NCBI GenBank assembly: GCA_028023455.1
Contig: JAQFVV010006846.1
Span: 62,001 to 126,000, forward strand
Direction of reading: 5' to 3'
Length of the DNA: 64,000 bases
Source of the DNA: Epiperipatus broadwayi
Taxonomy: Eukaryota; Onychophora; Udeonychophora; Euonychophora; Peripatidae
Part shown: positions 1 to 13,137 of the stretch, in pieces
How the letters are laid out: each line of letters starts with the position of its first letter
Position numbering within the stretch: position 1 is the first letter of the stretch
The notes under the pieces: model-generated
Told to the model about the DNA's origin: nothing
Databases searched by the model: none
The model's input: the letters and a program-made list of their open reading frames with translations, nothing else
Position numbers and translations under genes: made by a program

Positions 1-1755
1 CTCTCACTTATTTTAAAAATGAAAAGACTGTGATACCAGAATGAACCACCTAAGGCTACCTCCAGAATATCAGACCAGTCTTCCATGAAAATCTTCATGG
101 GAATTGTCAGCAGGAACCTGGACTCTTCTACCGTAAGCAATTGAACTGAACAATTGTTAAAATCATAAAATTAATTAAGAACTTTAAAGATTTGATCAGT
201 TAATTTAAATTTAAAAAAAAAAGAACTTTTCTCTGACTTATGTGTCAAATCAATTAATAATGTTTAATTTTATATGTTTTGCATTTGATAAAAATCATTT
301 CCATTTATTATTTTATTTGTATTAATATTTATTACTTAAATATTAAATGCATGAAATTTAAGGTGGGTATAGACGTTGCATAGATTCGTTAGTGGTTAAT
401 TATGTTGCTGTTTCATATTCGATTGGAATATATAGGTCATTGATGTCAGTGTGGCATCTTATGATGAATGCTATTTGGGTTTCATGTATTCCCTCTGCAA
501 TTGACGTTATCAATGACTTTGTATTTTGATTGGTTGTGTTTATTTTGAGATGTTTTTAACTGTGGCTTCTATGTAGCCGATCTATACTCAACATTATAAA
601 ACAAATTGTATAAAATTCATCTGTGTGAACGTATCTAAATGTTAAATTTAAGTCGGGCATGAAAGGCTATATAGTTTTGTAAAGTTATATTAAGGGAGGG
701 TAATCTTAGGTTATTTGTTTCGTAGTTGAATTGAGTCAATGGATTGGATATATTTGTGTAATTAGTAGATGTAGTATGAGTTTCGCTAGGGGAAAATCGT
801 TGTATATGCCGCACAAACCCTTTGCCTATGGATGGGATTGTAAGTCGGCAAAAAGGACCATGGTCCCTTCCTATGGAGTTTTTATTTTATTGTTCTTCTT
901 GCCATACAGATATAACATCCCTGTATTGGACAAGAGTCAATGTCTTCTCTAACTATACTGTTCAGATGTCCATTCCTGACAGTATAGTATATATGTGCTG
1001 TTGTATTTTCATGCTACATTGAATACATAAGTGTATCAGATGGATTGACGCCGGTTTGACTCCGAAATTTTGGCCTAAGGTTAAATAAGAGAAAGAATAT
1101 TTTCTTTTCAAATGCAGATCTATGTAGTCTATTCATACTCGACCCTCTAAATAAAATATTAAATTCATTGCAATCTATTTAAATGTAAAATTAAAAGTTA
1201 ATATAAAAATCTAAAATGTTAAATTTATTCCTCAAAATTTAAAATGATTCAAAATTTATATGTGTGTAAATAAATATTTGTCTGTTATTTACTGGCAGTG
1301 GCTTTTATTTTTTATATATATTTAAGATGCACTTAAACAAGTTATTTATTATCTCTGCATCTCCATGAGCTAGTGACAATGGCTAACGACCGGAATCAAA
1401 ATAAAAAGGAAAAAAAAATTTTTTTTGACTTGATGTGATGTGATGTATTATGGCTTCTCCTTAAACGAAGTCAAGAATATCTCAGCAATTATGCCCAGAT
1501 AAACCTGTTAGCCACTTTCTTTTACATTCCCCACTCTAAATTTACCCATAATCTGCTCTATCCCATTTCCACAACATAAATTTTTGTCAACTCTGTAACC
1601 TTTATATCTAAATCCCCCTTATCTTTTCCCAAACCCAGCATAAAAACCAATAATTCACTTTCTGTATAATCACTCTTTTCATATTTATTTTTCCACAACT
1701 TCATTTTATGTACCCTGTAGTGTAGATGCGTTAAGTCCATATTTCTCTGGATCGT
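1..1755 (+). repeat. Old, diverged LTR (3' part), same family as 17139-21985
   Basis: This stretch aligns along most of its length with the 3' three quarters of the two LTRs at 17139 and 19860. Shared landmarks are the block around 45-130 (compare 17740-17830), the block at 640-1160 (compare 18400-18900) and the terminal GGATCGTTAT at 1746-1755. By eye it differs by something like a fifth of positions, so it is much older than the other two. About 300 bases (roughly 1395-1695) have no counterpart in the younger LTRs and look like a later insertion, with a short TGATG-type run near 1432-1446. No TGGCATCCC primer-binding-like motif follows, so this is a solo or a 3' LTR; the 5' end lies outside the window. 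Short frames at 731-1022 and 1558-1740 show nothing recognisable and I do not call them genes. Confidence 0.75.
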
Positions 1756-1756
1756 T

Positions 1757-2789
1757 ATAATATATTTAAAAAGACGTTATGAATTCCTATTAACTATGAA
1801 TATTTTTTAAAAATATTTATTTTCTTGTTATTTTAATATTTATATTTTGTTTCTAAATTTAATATTTATCACTTTTCTTTATAGCTATGTATGATAAAAT
1901 AGTAAGGAAATATACTTTGTTTGACATATATATCAAGGTGTAGAATACATAGGCTACCCATTGCCATATTAAAATTAAAGTAAATAATATATTTAACTAT
2001 TCTAAGCAATTAATGAGCACATGGATATGCAGATATTTTGCTTATTACTGCAACATATACATTTTATCCTTAATCTTTATTGTTATTTTTTTATAAATGA
2101 TTATGTAAACTAATTAATTATTCTTGGATTTAATCTATGAAATTGAGGACAACACACATACTTCTCCATTGGCATTTGATAAAGAAAAACTAATAACAGA
2201 TTTTTTTTTTCTATTTTGAGTGATTTGTGGTGCAGAACAATGTTATTTTATAAAAATATTTTATTTAATGAAACCAATATATATGATATATCCATTTTTT
2301 TTCCATATTATTTGTCATGTTTATTTCATTCTTGTTTACATATTAATTTTTTGTTGAATTAAATTCATGAGTCAATTATAATTATTCCTCTCTTATATAT
2401 GTCTAAATGTCTGGTCATCCTAATCTGAATCATGATCTTGAGACTGCATTAGACATCCAGAAAATATAAGCAGTGAGTTGATGTTTGGAGAATACGAAAA
2501 TATGATTGAACCAGTTCTTCTAGAAAATTCTGACACTGATGTCCTCATAAAATAACTAAAATTATACTAGAAAGAAAGTAAAAACTGGATTTCATTATAT
2601 AACTTTTCATATATATATATATATAAATCTGGCATTCCCAAACATGGTGTATCTAAATTGTATACCATAGGAATATGGAGATCTAAGTTTCATATCAACA
2701 AATATTCCAGTATGTAAAATGTCATGCTGTGCTGTGGATATAAATATAATGATTATATCATCTGTCAGTTACAATATACAAATATATGC
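1757..2789. other. AT-rich noncoding DNA, nothing recognised
   Basis: No sustained open frame, RNA gene or repeat family recognised. It has T and A runs and a short (AT)n at about 2609-2625. Confidence 0.5.
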
Positions 2790-2994
2790 TAGAATAAACA
2801 TTCAGTTACGATGTAAGCAGGTAACCAATCTAAACTGATGCACCAAGATAAATCACATGATTTAAAAATTAACAATTGCATTGTCTAATTTTAAAAAATA
2901 AAATGCAATTGTTAATTTCTAGATCATAAGGTTCAGCTTTGATTATAGAATTCGATTGATTATCTGGTTACATCATAGCTGAATATTTATTCTA
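2790..2994. repeat. Inverted-repeat (MITE-like) element, about 205 bp
   Basis: The left arm begins TAGAATAAACATTCAGTTAC at 2790, and the right arm, read on the other strand from 2994, begins TAGAATAAATATTCAGCTAT. The arms stay alignable for most of the element. The centre is a second strong inverted repeat built on TTAACAATTGCATT (about 2870-2884) and AATGCAATTGTTAA (about 2903-2917). There is no coding capacity. The structure fits a small non-autonomous DNA transposon or foldback; no clear target duplication was seen, so the family is unknown. Confidence 0.7.
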
Positions 2995-3797
2995 ATTTAA
3001 TAGATAGAAAACTCCCATTATAATTTCATACGTTTATATCTTGAGTCCATGTAAATATTTAATATAAAGCACAGATTTGTAGGCATTAATACTAGTGTTA
3101 CATGCGATTCAGTACAGTAGTAGAAAGGCAGACTGAGAGCTAAACATTCTAGAACTGATTCTCAGATAAAAAAGATAAATAAATAAAACCTTAGTTCATT
3201 CTATCTAAATAAAATTGCCACATAATACTCAAATTTTCAATAGTTGTTCAAAGTTTACATAACTTCCAGATCAACTAACCATAAGATAATGGTGCTGATA
3301 ACTACTAAAATGAATACATATGTGTGATTTACTATTTCTTGTCACTTCATGATATTTTGACTAATTATTTTACAGATGTTTGAATCACAAAGTGTAAAAA
3401 TAATGGCGTCATAAATTAAAATTTCAAAAGAAACAAATAGGTGATATGTAGTAAATACAAATTAAATAGAACTGCCTTGTAAACAAAATAATTATTATTG
3501 AACAATATAGTATGTTACTAATATTTTACATGCAAAGCTTGATAATGTAGAAATGAAGATTCTATTAAGGGAGATCTCCTAGTGATATAAATAATATCCA
3601 TTCAATAAAAATGCTCTCAATTCTATATCAAATATTCTTTATGTATGTCAGACTGATAGTAAAAAAATGTTAGGTAAGAACATTTTTTTAACTTTATTAC
3701 ATTTTAAAATGAACATTGTAATTATTATTAATAAAGTATAGTGCATGCTACATATATGCATTTATTTAAATAATAATTGAGTTATAATTTATGAATC
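2995..3797. other. AT-rich noncoding DNA, nothing recognised
   Basis: No gene, RNA or repeat family recognised. Open frames are short and of random composition. Confidence 0.5.
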
Positions 3798-4789
3798 ATA
3801 TTCCTAATTTAAATAGTCAAAATAAAAGTCATAGATCAATTCATAGATCACATGACCCTATCTCTTAAGCTTGTAAGTTATAAACAGTGAGGATTGCCAA
3901 TTCCTCTACAAGCTTTATGATAAATGCTTAGCCAGAGCCAGCACTTAAAATATCTCTGTCAGGAACCCCTCCCCAAACCCCTGACCATGGTTTCGTGCTT
4001 TGGCACTCCTCAGAGAGGTGTCAGGGAGATCGGTTCAGACACTAGATCTAAAAATACCAACCCAAAGCTAAGCACTTAGCTAAAAGTTATCTATTGAGTG
4101 GAAAATCTGAAAATTTTCAGACATGTACATGTCTTCAAACCCAGCTATCCAACTCAAATAGCTATATGGGGCTGATAGATCTTCAGCCATGCCACATAGT
4201 AGTAGTCATAGCAATATAAAATTGCATAAGACTTTTTGGCAGAGACTATAAATAGTCAAAATAAAAGTCATAGATCAATTCATAGATCACATGACCCTAT
4301 CTCTTAAGCTTGTAAGTTATAAACAGTGAGGATTGCCAATTCCTCTACAAGCTTTATGATAAATGCTTAGCCAGAGCCAGCACTTAAAATATCTCTGTCA
4401 AGAGATAGGGTCATGTGATCTATGAATTGATCTATGACTTTTATTTTGACTATTTATAGTCTCTGCCAAAAAGTCTTATGCAATTTTATATTGCTATGAC
4501 TACTACTATGTGGCATGGCTGAAGATCTATCAGCCCCATATAGCTATTTGGGTTGGATAACATGTACATGTCTGAAATTTCAGATTTTCCCCTCAATAGA
4601 TAACTTTTAGCTAAGTGCTTAGAGCTGGGTTGGTTTTTTTAGTCCCTACCCTGACACCTCCTCTGAGGGTGGCAAAACCGAAACCATGGTCAGGAGACTG
4701 AGGGGGGTCCTGACAGAGAATTTAGTGCTGGCTCTGGCTAAGCATCAAACTTGTAGAGTTGGAATCCTCACTGTTTATATTCCTAATTT
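3798..4789. mobile_element. 966-bp foldback element with a 13-bp target-site duplication
   Basis: ATATTCCTAATTT occurs at 3798-3810 and again at 4777-4789, exactly bounding the element at 3811-4776. Inside, a 151-bp segment at 3811-3961 recurs as a near-perfect direct repeat at 4250-4400. The right part, 4401-4776, is the reverse complement of about 3884-4303, leaving a loop of roughly 97 bases, so the whole folds into a long hairpin. The arms carry locally GC-richer sequence, such as CCCTGACCATGGTTTC near 3980, unlike the flanks. A 13-bp duplication of variable-length type suggests insertion by target-primed reverse transcription of a rearranged transcript rather than a cut-and-paste transposase. 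The frame at 4686-4871 runs through the right boundary and is not a gene. Confidence 0.8.
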
Positions 4790-4956
4790 GTCTTTAAATT
4801 TTTTTTGTTTTTATACTTTATGTGATTCATGGGGGGGGGGGATTTCTTTTTTAAATTTTCATTTAACATAAAAGTATAAGATTTTTTACATTCTGTACTG
4901 ATTATATATATATATTTAATCAGTAAAATTAATTGGAAGAATCAAGTAAAATCTTT

Positions 4957-5938
4957 GGCAAAGTGTGAAAAATGGCATTGTATAAAATGCCTAGGAATTT
5001 ATATAATGCCAAAAGTGGGATGTCCAAACATGAAATGCTTAGAATTTCACACTTCCTAAGTATTCTATAAAATGTCAAAAGGAAAATTGGTAAAATATTC
5101 CCAGCAAGAATGTTTGATGTTGCAAAGACAAGACGTTAACGTTTACATACATTTAACACATGAACAGTAAAAATGATTAAGATTATTAGTAAATCTTACA
5201 TATATATCTTAAAGTTAATTAATAAAGAGTAGAAAGATAATTACCAAGAAATTTCTTACATTCTTGAAGATTTATATGATTTTAAAATCCTTCAACTCTT
5301 GGTGCTTTACTTCCAAAGTAATAGTGTAAAAATGCTGTTATTTCTTTCCAGGCTTGTTTATCTTTATATAAAATTCAGCAGTTTACTACTTATCATGTGC
5401 TAACTTGTTATTATTATGTTTTTTCATCAGTAGGCTTGTTTGTAAAAAAAAAAATAACAATCAGGCCATACTTGAAATTAAGAAAGTGAAACTCCATTCT
5501 AATATCAGAAATTCAATGTATAGACAAACATTTAATTGAAACTCCATTCTAATATCAGAAAATCAATGTATAGACAAACATTTAATTGAAACTCCATTCT
5601 AATATCAGAAATTCAACGTATAGACAAACATTTATTATTTAATAAAAAAAAAAAACATTATTCATTCTAGCGTTTTATGATATAGGTTAAATATGAAAAA
5701 TTCAGTATCTTACATTTTATACTTACATTTTGCCATGGATCTATTCGATAAAAACCTTTCTCATACTTTACAGAAAAACTATTTGGCATTCTTTATAAGC
5801 CTGTATTCTGTACAATGTTTAAGGAAAGTATGTAAACAAAAAAAAAATGAAAAAAATGAAATTTCATAATTACCAAAAATGCCACACATTATATAATTTC
5901 CTAGGCATTGTATACAATGCAGTTTATCACATTTTGCC
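4957..5938. repeat. Region bounded by 60-bp inverted repeats
   Basis: The left arm at 4957-5016 (GGCAAAGTGTGAAAAATGGC onward) matches the reverse complement of the right arm at 5875-5938 (GGCAAAATGTGATAAACTGC). Both contain CCTAGGAA followed by TATATAATG. The right arm holds a perfect 16-bp palindrome GCATTGTATACAATGC at 5905-5920; the left arm has a decayed version. The bounded segment is about 980 bp, noncoding, and contains the 50-bp minisatellite. It is probably an old non-autonomous DNA transposon, but no target duplication was found. Confidence 0.6.
5487..5632. repeat. Minisatellite, 50-bp unit, about 2.9 copies
   Basis: Units start at about 5487, 5537 and 5587 with TGAAACTCCATTCTAATATC, and each ends in ATAGACAAACATTTA. 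The copies differ by only one or two bases, which suggests recent slippage or unequal exchange. There are no interspersed unique spacers, so this is not a CRISPR array. Confidence 0.9.
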
Positions 5939-8900
5939 TGTAATATATATGAGATATGAATTTTCACTTGGAAGTCAATGAGTGAAACAAAAGTACAATT
6001 TCATATTTATATATATGTCCTCTGACTCTAAAACAGATACATAGGCAATTACATAATAAGATCATTTTGATAATTTGTGATAATTTATTCTATTATCTAT
6101 AGCATTCTTTAATAGTTTTTCCATCCCATATTTAAAGCTGTGTTAAATATAGTGAGTTAATAATATACATGGAATATAGCAAATATTACCATTTATATTA
6201 TAAAAAAAAAAAAAAGTAAAATAACAAATTAAAAGATATGTGTATATTCCACCCCCCACCCCCCCACCCCCCAGTGAAGAAAAGTTAAAATTTGAACAAG
6301 CTCCTAATATTATTTCCAAGAAATAAGCTGAAGATATCATTTAGCATAAAAGATGTAAACAGAAATATTTTCAATAATCTACTGAAAAGAAATTATGCCA
6401 AATCAAAAATTCTCTATCTTCTCAAAGCTGGCTGTCAATTACAGAAATCAACCAGCTGTCCCCTCACCAGATGGCTTTAATTCTGTTGATGTGATAGAAA
6501 GACTTAATGTTCTTCCAACTTAATATTCTTAGCAGCAATTCATTCAGCAGTAATAGAAAATACTCATTTCAATTTGCTTCTATATATAAATACAAGGATA
6601 TTTTTATCCACACCAATACATAACATGTAGTGAATATATATGTACTTATAATAAAAATACAAGTGTATTATATGAGAATAACCTCATAGTATAGTCATAA
6701 CATATCTGTTGCTAACCCTATAAGTATTCAAATTCAGAACAGTTAACACTAGCTATGGTTACTAGAAAATAAAAAAACAATAAAGAAAGATTTCTCAAAG
6801 CTTCACAATCTGGAAAATGACAAGCCTGGTAAATATTGCCTTTTCTTTTGATGTTCCTCTTTAATTAGTTGCTGGAAAAGTCTTTGGTCTGTCATGAACT
6901 ATTTAAAAGCTGTATTATGTTTTTATAAGCATTTCATGGCAAAATGATTATCAATGATTTATAAATATTTTATTTTCATAAACCTATTTAGTATCTCTTC
7001 AAACCTGGATGGGTTTCTAAAAAGCAGAAAAAACACCCAACTAAGTTCAAGAATTTTTCTGGTAGATGGTGCATAGCAATCCAATAACTATAAAATATTG
7101 TTAAATAAATGATATATAAGTATTCTTAGTTGGAAACTGAAGAAGGTTGCATGAAATCTGAAATATGTTCAATAAGTGCTGATGCACAAAACAAACAAAA
7201 AAATAAAAAATGATGTTATATGACACCATTCTTACAACTGGTGAGAAAAATTGTTCACTAAGCAATAATTCACTCTTCTTTGCCATCTATCAAATACTTT
7301 TAAAACAGTACCAATCCTTCTACCTGATAAACTTGTATTTTTTATTTCAGGTGAGAGAGATACCATCTTATTATTCTATCCAACAATTAAAATTCATAAT
7401 CTTAAAAAATATAAGTAAATCCCAAACTCAGCACTTGTAAATACATTCCGATGACTAAAATAATAAATGAAGATTATTTGTAAATATTTGACATCCTAGA
7501 AATAATTAGATAACTGATTACAAATCAACATTAGATGTTTATTTGGGCTAGCTATAGTTAAGATACTTGAAAAAATCCTAAACTTGCCCGATTCATTTCT
7601 CTGAAATGCCCAATGCATTACTACCTTTAAAAATATAATGGTAATAATAAAATTTCTTTATAAATATATTTTAAATTATAATTTTTGTTTGAAATTTTAT
7701 TTTTTTTTCTCACTCTGAATATAATAGAATTAAGGTGAATGTACTCATTTAAGATTAGTGCTAATATATGAATAAAAACATATATATATGTGTGTATGTA
7801 TGTATCCTGCACGAGTGTAAAAAAAATTATACACCATACACATTACTGTTTTTAGTTAATTGAAAATACTTATTTTAGTTCCAATTTCTCTCTTAAATTC
7901 CAGAAACAATACTTCCTTTTTTCTTGTATGCTTTTTGTTTAATATATCTTTAATTCAAAAAAATTTTGGATGAAGCCTCTTAAAAAGTATTCATTTATAA
8001 ACTTTTATAGAACAAAAAATAAAACTAAATTTGTTTGTCATTTTCGTTATCATCAAAGTTATTGTTTAGAAAGGTCATTCATAATTATTTACTTATAATC
8101 AATTAAATTATTATTTTTTTAGCTTTTTAATATTGTTTTAAACAGTAACATTATTAATAATTTCGACTACTTTATTTTTATATGATGTTCTATATTCAAC
8201 TTGTCATACTATATTAATATAGATTAAATTCTTAACTTTAAACTAATTAAAACATTAAGCACTAGACTGCTATGGCCAAATAACTTTCAAGATGCTATTG
8301 GTGACAGTTAGCCATCCTCTAAACACTCTCAAGATTATCAATTTTACAGCTATGTAATAAATTTAATGAACTCTTATATTTATATGCATTTAGAATGTGC
8401 ATTAGTGTATATGATTTTTTTGACTTTCTACCTTTTTCTACCTAATAACTTAAATAAATTCACATCTTTTTTTAGATAATAAATTCTTTCGTTTAATTAT
8501 TAAATTTGTTTTCAACTGTCAGCTAGTATCATATATATTGTTAAGTCCAACATAATTGTGGTAAATCAAAGCCACATGGGAAATCTTAAAACATTTGCAA
8601 AATGTTAATAGATTTTCAATTTTCATTTTAACTAAAAAAAATTAATATTAACTTTTAATTTGGATTTGGAATTTTGTTTTGTGAAAACTTCTTAATTTAA
8701 ATATTTTTTTTGCAGTTGTGAATTTATTTTTTAATAAATTATTTTTAATAATTTTGTAAATATATACCTCGATGATGGTCACTTGGTCTGGTCAGAGCAT
8801 ACAATGCCTATTAAGCTGCTGTTCTTTACATAAAGAATTTACAACTTATATATATGCATGCTTCATTTCCTTACATAATTTATTCTTTAAATCAAATATT

Positions 8901-9075
8901 TCATTTTATAAACTGATTTACAAATTGATTTAAATCATTTCCATATATTAAATTTTAATAATTTCTAGTATCAGATCATTAAAAATAACAATCCTTACAA
9001 GGACTATAATAAAAGGAAAAAAATAGAGAAAAATATCAGATAAACTTCAAGAGAGATGTTTCTGTCTTTATTTAA
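5939..9075. other. Noncoding DNA with simple-sequence patches
   Basis: No convincing gene. A poly(C)-rich patch occurs at 6251-6272 and a short CA/TG-type tract near 7787-7803. Blocks around 6430-6520 and 6840-6960 have more balanced composition and could be regulatory or conserved noncoding sequence, but nothing in one sequence proves that. Frames of 60-76 codons here have no recognisable motif. Confidence 0.4.
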
Positions 9076-9597
9076 GCCCTGTGCAGTTTAACAGAATGGT
9101 AGAGTATCAGATTTTGGAATGTGGGGCTCTAGGATCAATTCCACTGCAGACACTTCTGAAGTGCAAACTTCTTATGAACTCTCAAGCAATAAAGCCATTC
9201 ATTTTTTCCTTGTGTGGTTTGTTGCAGTAATAGAATGCCAGATTCTGAAATGTGAAGTCCTAGAATTCCAATGATTGAAATTTCAGTGCTCAAATTTCTT
9301 ATGAATTCTCAAACAATACACTATTATGATGTTTTTTCTTTATCCTGTTTAATCATAGGAGGATGTCAGACTCTAGAATGTGAGATCCTAGGATCAATTC
9401 AAGTTCTCACACTTCCAACACTCAAACTTCTTATGGACTCTCAAGTAATAAACTCATCCAAATATATTTTTGCCCTGCATAGTTTAATGTAGTGGTGGAC
9501 TATTCGATTCTGAAGTGTAAGATCTTTGGATTGATTGCAGTTCTAGCATTTCCAGGCAATCAAACTTCTTTGAACTCTTAAACAGTAAATCCATTTG
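9076..9597 (+). repeat. Tandem array of four tRNA-derived SINE units
   Basis: Four units of about 126-133 bp begin near 9076, 9208, 9341 and 9472. Unit 1 contains GGTAGAGTATCAGATTTTGG and then GGATCAATTCC, resembling the D arm and A box, the anticodon arm and the B box of a tRNA (closest in memory to tRNA-Lys). Each unit then continues with a shared non-tRNA body, CACTTC, CAAACTTCTTATGAACTCTC and a terminal AATAAA-like stretch. Units 2 and 4 have decayed tRNA heads. Head-to-tail SINE tetramers are uncommon, since SINEs normally insert singly; the array may have grown by unequal recombination. The 73-codon frame at 9271-9492 lies across units and is not a gene. Confidence 0.75.
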
Positions 9598-12500
9598 ATT
9601 ATTTACTTTACTTAAAACTATAAAGCTTGAAAAAGATATTATTTTTCAAGCATGTATAGAACGTGTATCTGAATTGACAATATTATGTCTATATGAACAA
9701 TTTCATTATGTGATGAGTTTAAGAAAGTGAGCAGTATGCTTAAAGTTAATTATTTTTGCTTTTAAAATCCCTTTATTTTCTACTACTATTTGTTTTTACT
9801 ATTATTATATAAGAGTTAAAGTTACAATTTAATAGTTTTTTTTTTTAATTAAATTCGGCAAAAAGTTTGAAAATTTTAAAAGTTAATAAACACTTAGCTT
9901 AATAACTAACATACACTAAAATTCTTAACAGCTTTTATTATACATTTATATCATTCTTTTTAATTAAGTAATATTTTCCATATCTATTTATAACACAGCA
10001 CACAAATATATATAATAAAAATAAAAAAAATTAAACGATATTTTAATTAAATTGCTCTTTATTTAAATGTGTTTCTAGATTCATTTCATTACAACATTCA
10101 CAATCAATTTCTCGAAATGCTCAATTTCTATCCATTGCAAATTTAGTTTATGGCACCTCTGGGTAATTATTTTGATAATTCATTTGTATAATTTAAAATC
10201 AAAAAGTATAATCAGACAAAATTTCCTCCTGAGATTTAATTTTGTACCATAGTTTCCAACCATTTGCATCTTTGTACTTAAAAATCCATTTTAAACTGAT
10301 TATTTTAGTTAAGTATTCTCGTTTTAAATACAAAAAAAAAAGATTTATTTTTTTATCATTTTCTATAAAAATATTTGTGTCTGTGTGTGACTGAATATTT
10401 ATGTAGTACAAGAGCAATCCTTTAATATTTCAACTAAGTAATGTAATAAAACTGGAAATAAGTTTAGTTTTTAATATATATTTATAATATTTCAGTTGCC
10501 AATTTTTTTCCAACGGATATGTTATAAATGCAATAAAAATGTGATATCAAATATAGATAACAATAATAATAAATAAAGAACTCACTGTTCATAGTGATCG
10601 ACTGCATTCAACCTCAATTTGGTATACAGTTACTTATATAAAGGTAAATGTGATCATAGGCTTGGCATCTATAGAAAATGGCATCTCCCTTATAAATGGT
10701 GAGCATCAGACATTTAATTTTTTTTTTTATTCATTTGACCAACCCAAATGAATATGAGTCTTGTTTACTGATTAATGTTTGATGATTTGATAAGTTAACT
10801 ATGAGCCAACTACATCTCTCCCCAAATCCAAAGTATATATAATCCTATCAAAAATGACAAGGTTCCTCTGGCACCATTACAAAAAGCCATGAAGCCCTTA
10901 TTTTTTGATTAAAAGGATAAACTGGATAAATTCTAATATAATAACTACAGATCTAATTTGTTTTAGTCAAAAAAAAAAAATTAAATCAGATTGAATCAAT
11001 TAGAACAATTCTTTCAAAAATGTTAGACATGACTAACCAATGATTGTGTAATGATTTTTTAGTAAATCATTTTTAACATTTTAGCTATTCTCTTCTTTTT
11101 TTTTTCCAATTAAATTCCCAACTTTTTATTTGATCAAATTTACCTTTATTCTTTGCCATATTTTCAGAAATTTTGATTTATTTGTTCAAAATAAACATTT
11201 ACAAATGAAAATTATTATTAAAAGTATTATTTTAACTTTACAAATATTTAAAAAATATATTAATCTGCAACATCTAATAAGAATTAAAAAGAATGATTAC
11301 TTTTTTTTCTTATTGAACAATTTATCACATTATTGGTAAAAACTTTAAATTAAATAAATCAGAATTGTTTTAATTTAGTTTATAAAATCCAAATGAATTT
11401 TTGTTAAGATTTCTTCAAGTTAATGAATTTATATTTAAAAAATTTTAATTCTATTTATAATTTTTTTTTTAAATGACAAAACAAATTGCAGTCAATATAA
11501 AAGCAATCTTTTTTGGCCAACTACAGCATATATTATTGATTTCTCTTGACTTTTCTTTTAAAAGTGTTTTCCTATAAAATCTGATCTAAACACATTATTC
11601 TTCTAAAAAAATAAATATTAAACAAATATGAAAAATAATCATAAATATACATTTTCATTTTTGAAATTTAACAAAAAAATGATGAGTGCTCACATTCAGA
11701 GAGAACTAAAAACTACCAATCAGCAACATTATGGATAGGTTTTATCCCTGTCTGACAGCTGCTTTGTAAAAAAAAAAAAAAAGTTATTTGCATGATACTA
11801 ACATATTGTCTTTTTTTTTTTCTTTAAATCAAAAATATTTTAGGTCTTTACTATCAAATGAATGTAAAACTAAATAGTCATTTGAAAAGTTAAAAAATCT
11901 TTACATGTAATGCATAGTTAAAAATTTTAATATGCATCAATAATACCATAGGTAAAAAAAATAGATTTCCATTTAACTGCCATCTAGTGTAAGATAGAGC
12001 AATCAGTGATTACCAGGTGTCTATAAAATTTGTATCCTTAGTATTTGAATTACTATCCTCAATCTAAATTCTAACTTTTGCCTCCATCAAAGGGTCTAAT
12101 ATTCAAAATTAAAAGGAATTCTTATATGCATTCAATAATTAACTACATTTAACCCACTTTATCTGATAAGTTTAAAATTTGAAAATTCAAATCAAGATAA
12201 GGTTTTGACTCCAAATCAACCCGCATAAAAACTTATATGTCTGAATTCAGCAACTACATATTTTAATACCACTGCTAACTATAGGTACCTTATTTATCTG
12301 ACTTTGAATCACCAAATAACTAACTTAACCAATAAAACAAAAGCAATCCTCCATTTTAGTACCATCAAATATAAATTAGAATAATGAGTGATAAATGGTT
12401 TGTTGTTACATTCATAATCATAAAATTAAGATGCCTACAATTAATGAAGAACTGAAAGTAATAAAATTATATAGTTGCTTAACTCATTTCAGATTTATAT

Positions 12501-13137
12501 AATTTCAAAAAGGTTGACTTGAATTCAAAACTTAGAGTAATTTGAAATTTCAATTATAAGCTTATCACGTAAAATGGAATTAAATGGTTGCTAAATGCAT
12601 ATACATATATCCTTTCCAACTTTATAGATAAAAAGACACAAATTGATCGGATGATAGGGTTTTAAATACTAAAGTTGGGAATTTTATATGCATTGGGAAA
12701 TCACTGACTGTTCTAGCTTACCTTGGATGGCATTAAAATAGAAAGCTGATATTGTCTTATTGAAGCTGATTGTTTGTTGTTGCAATAGGTAAAACATTAG
12801 TACTATGCATTATATGTAATTAATATACTGTTAATATAATATTATTATTTTTTGATTCACATATTTAAAAAAAAACTTGTTACAGTGGAAAAGTCTATGC
12901 ATTATACAAATATTTCTAAAAAAATTATAGGAAAAAAAAAGAATAAACACTTGATATAAAATAGAATCAAGAAAATACTTAAGATAAAATTCTGACGAAA
13001 TTGGTCACCAAATCAATATAAAACTACCTACATTTTTATTATTATTATAACCTGTGTGTAGTACCCCTCAGATGGAGCTTCATAGTATGTCAATGACCAA
13101 AGACAAAAAAACTAACTGATAAGAAATTTTAAGATTT
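9598..13137. other. Very AT-rich noncoding DNA
   Basis: No gene or element recognised. Several poly(A) and poly(T) tracts occur (for example 10968-10980, 11095-11105, 11768-11783 and 11812-11822), and a small hairpin at 10731-10752. Open frames such as 10199-10417 and 11130-11339 are low-complexity and unconvincing. Confidence 0.45.

Noticed and set aside
5487-5632. Regularly spaced repeats that might suggest a CRISPR array
   Set aside because: The whole 50-bp unit repeats with no unique spacers, and the host is an animal; it is a minisatellite.
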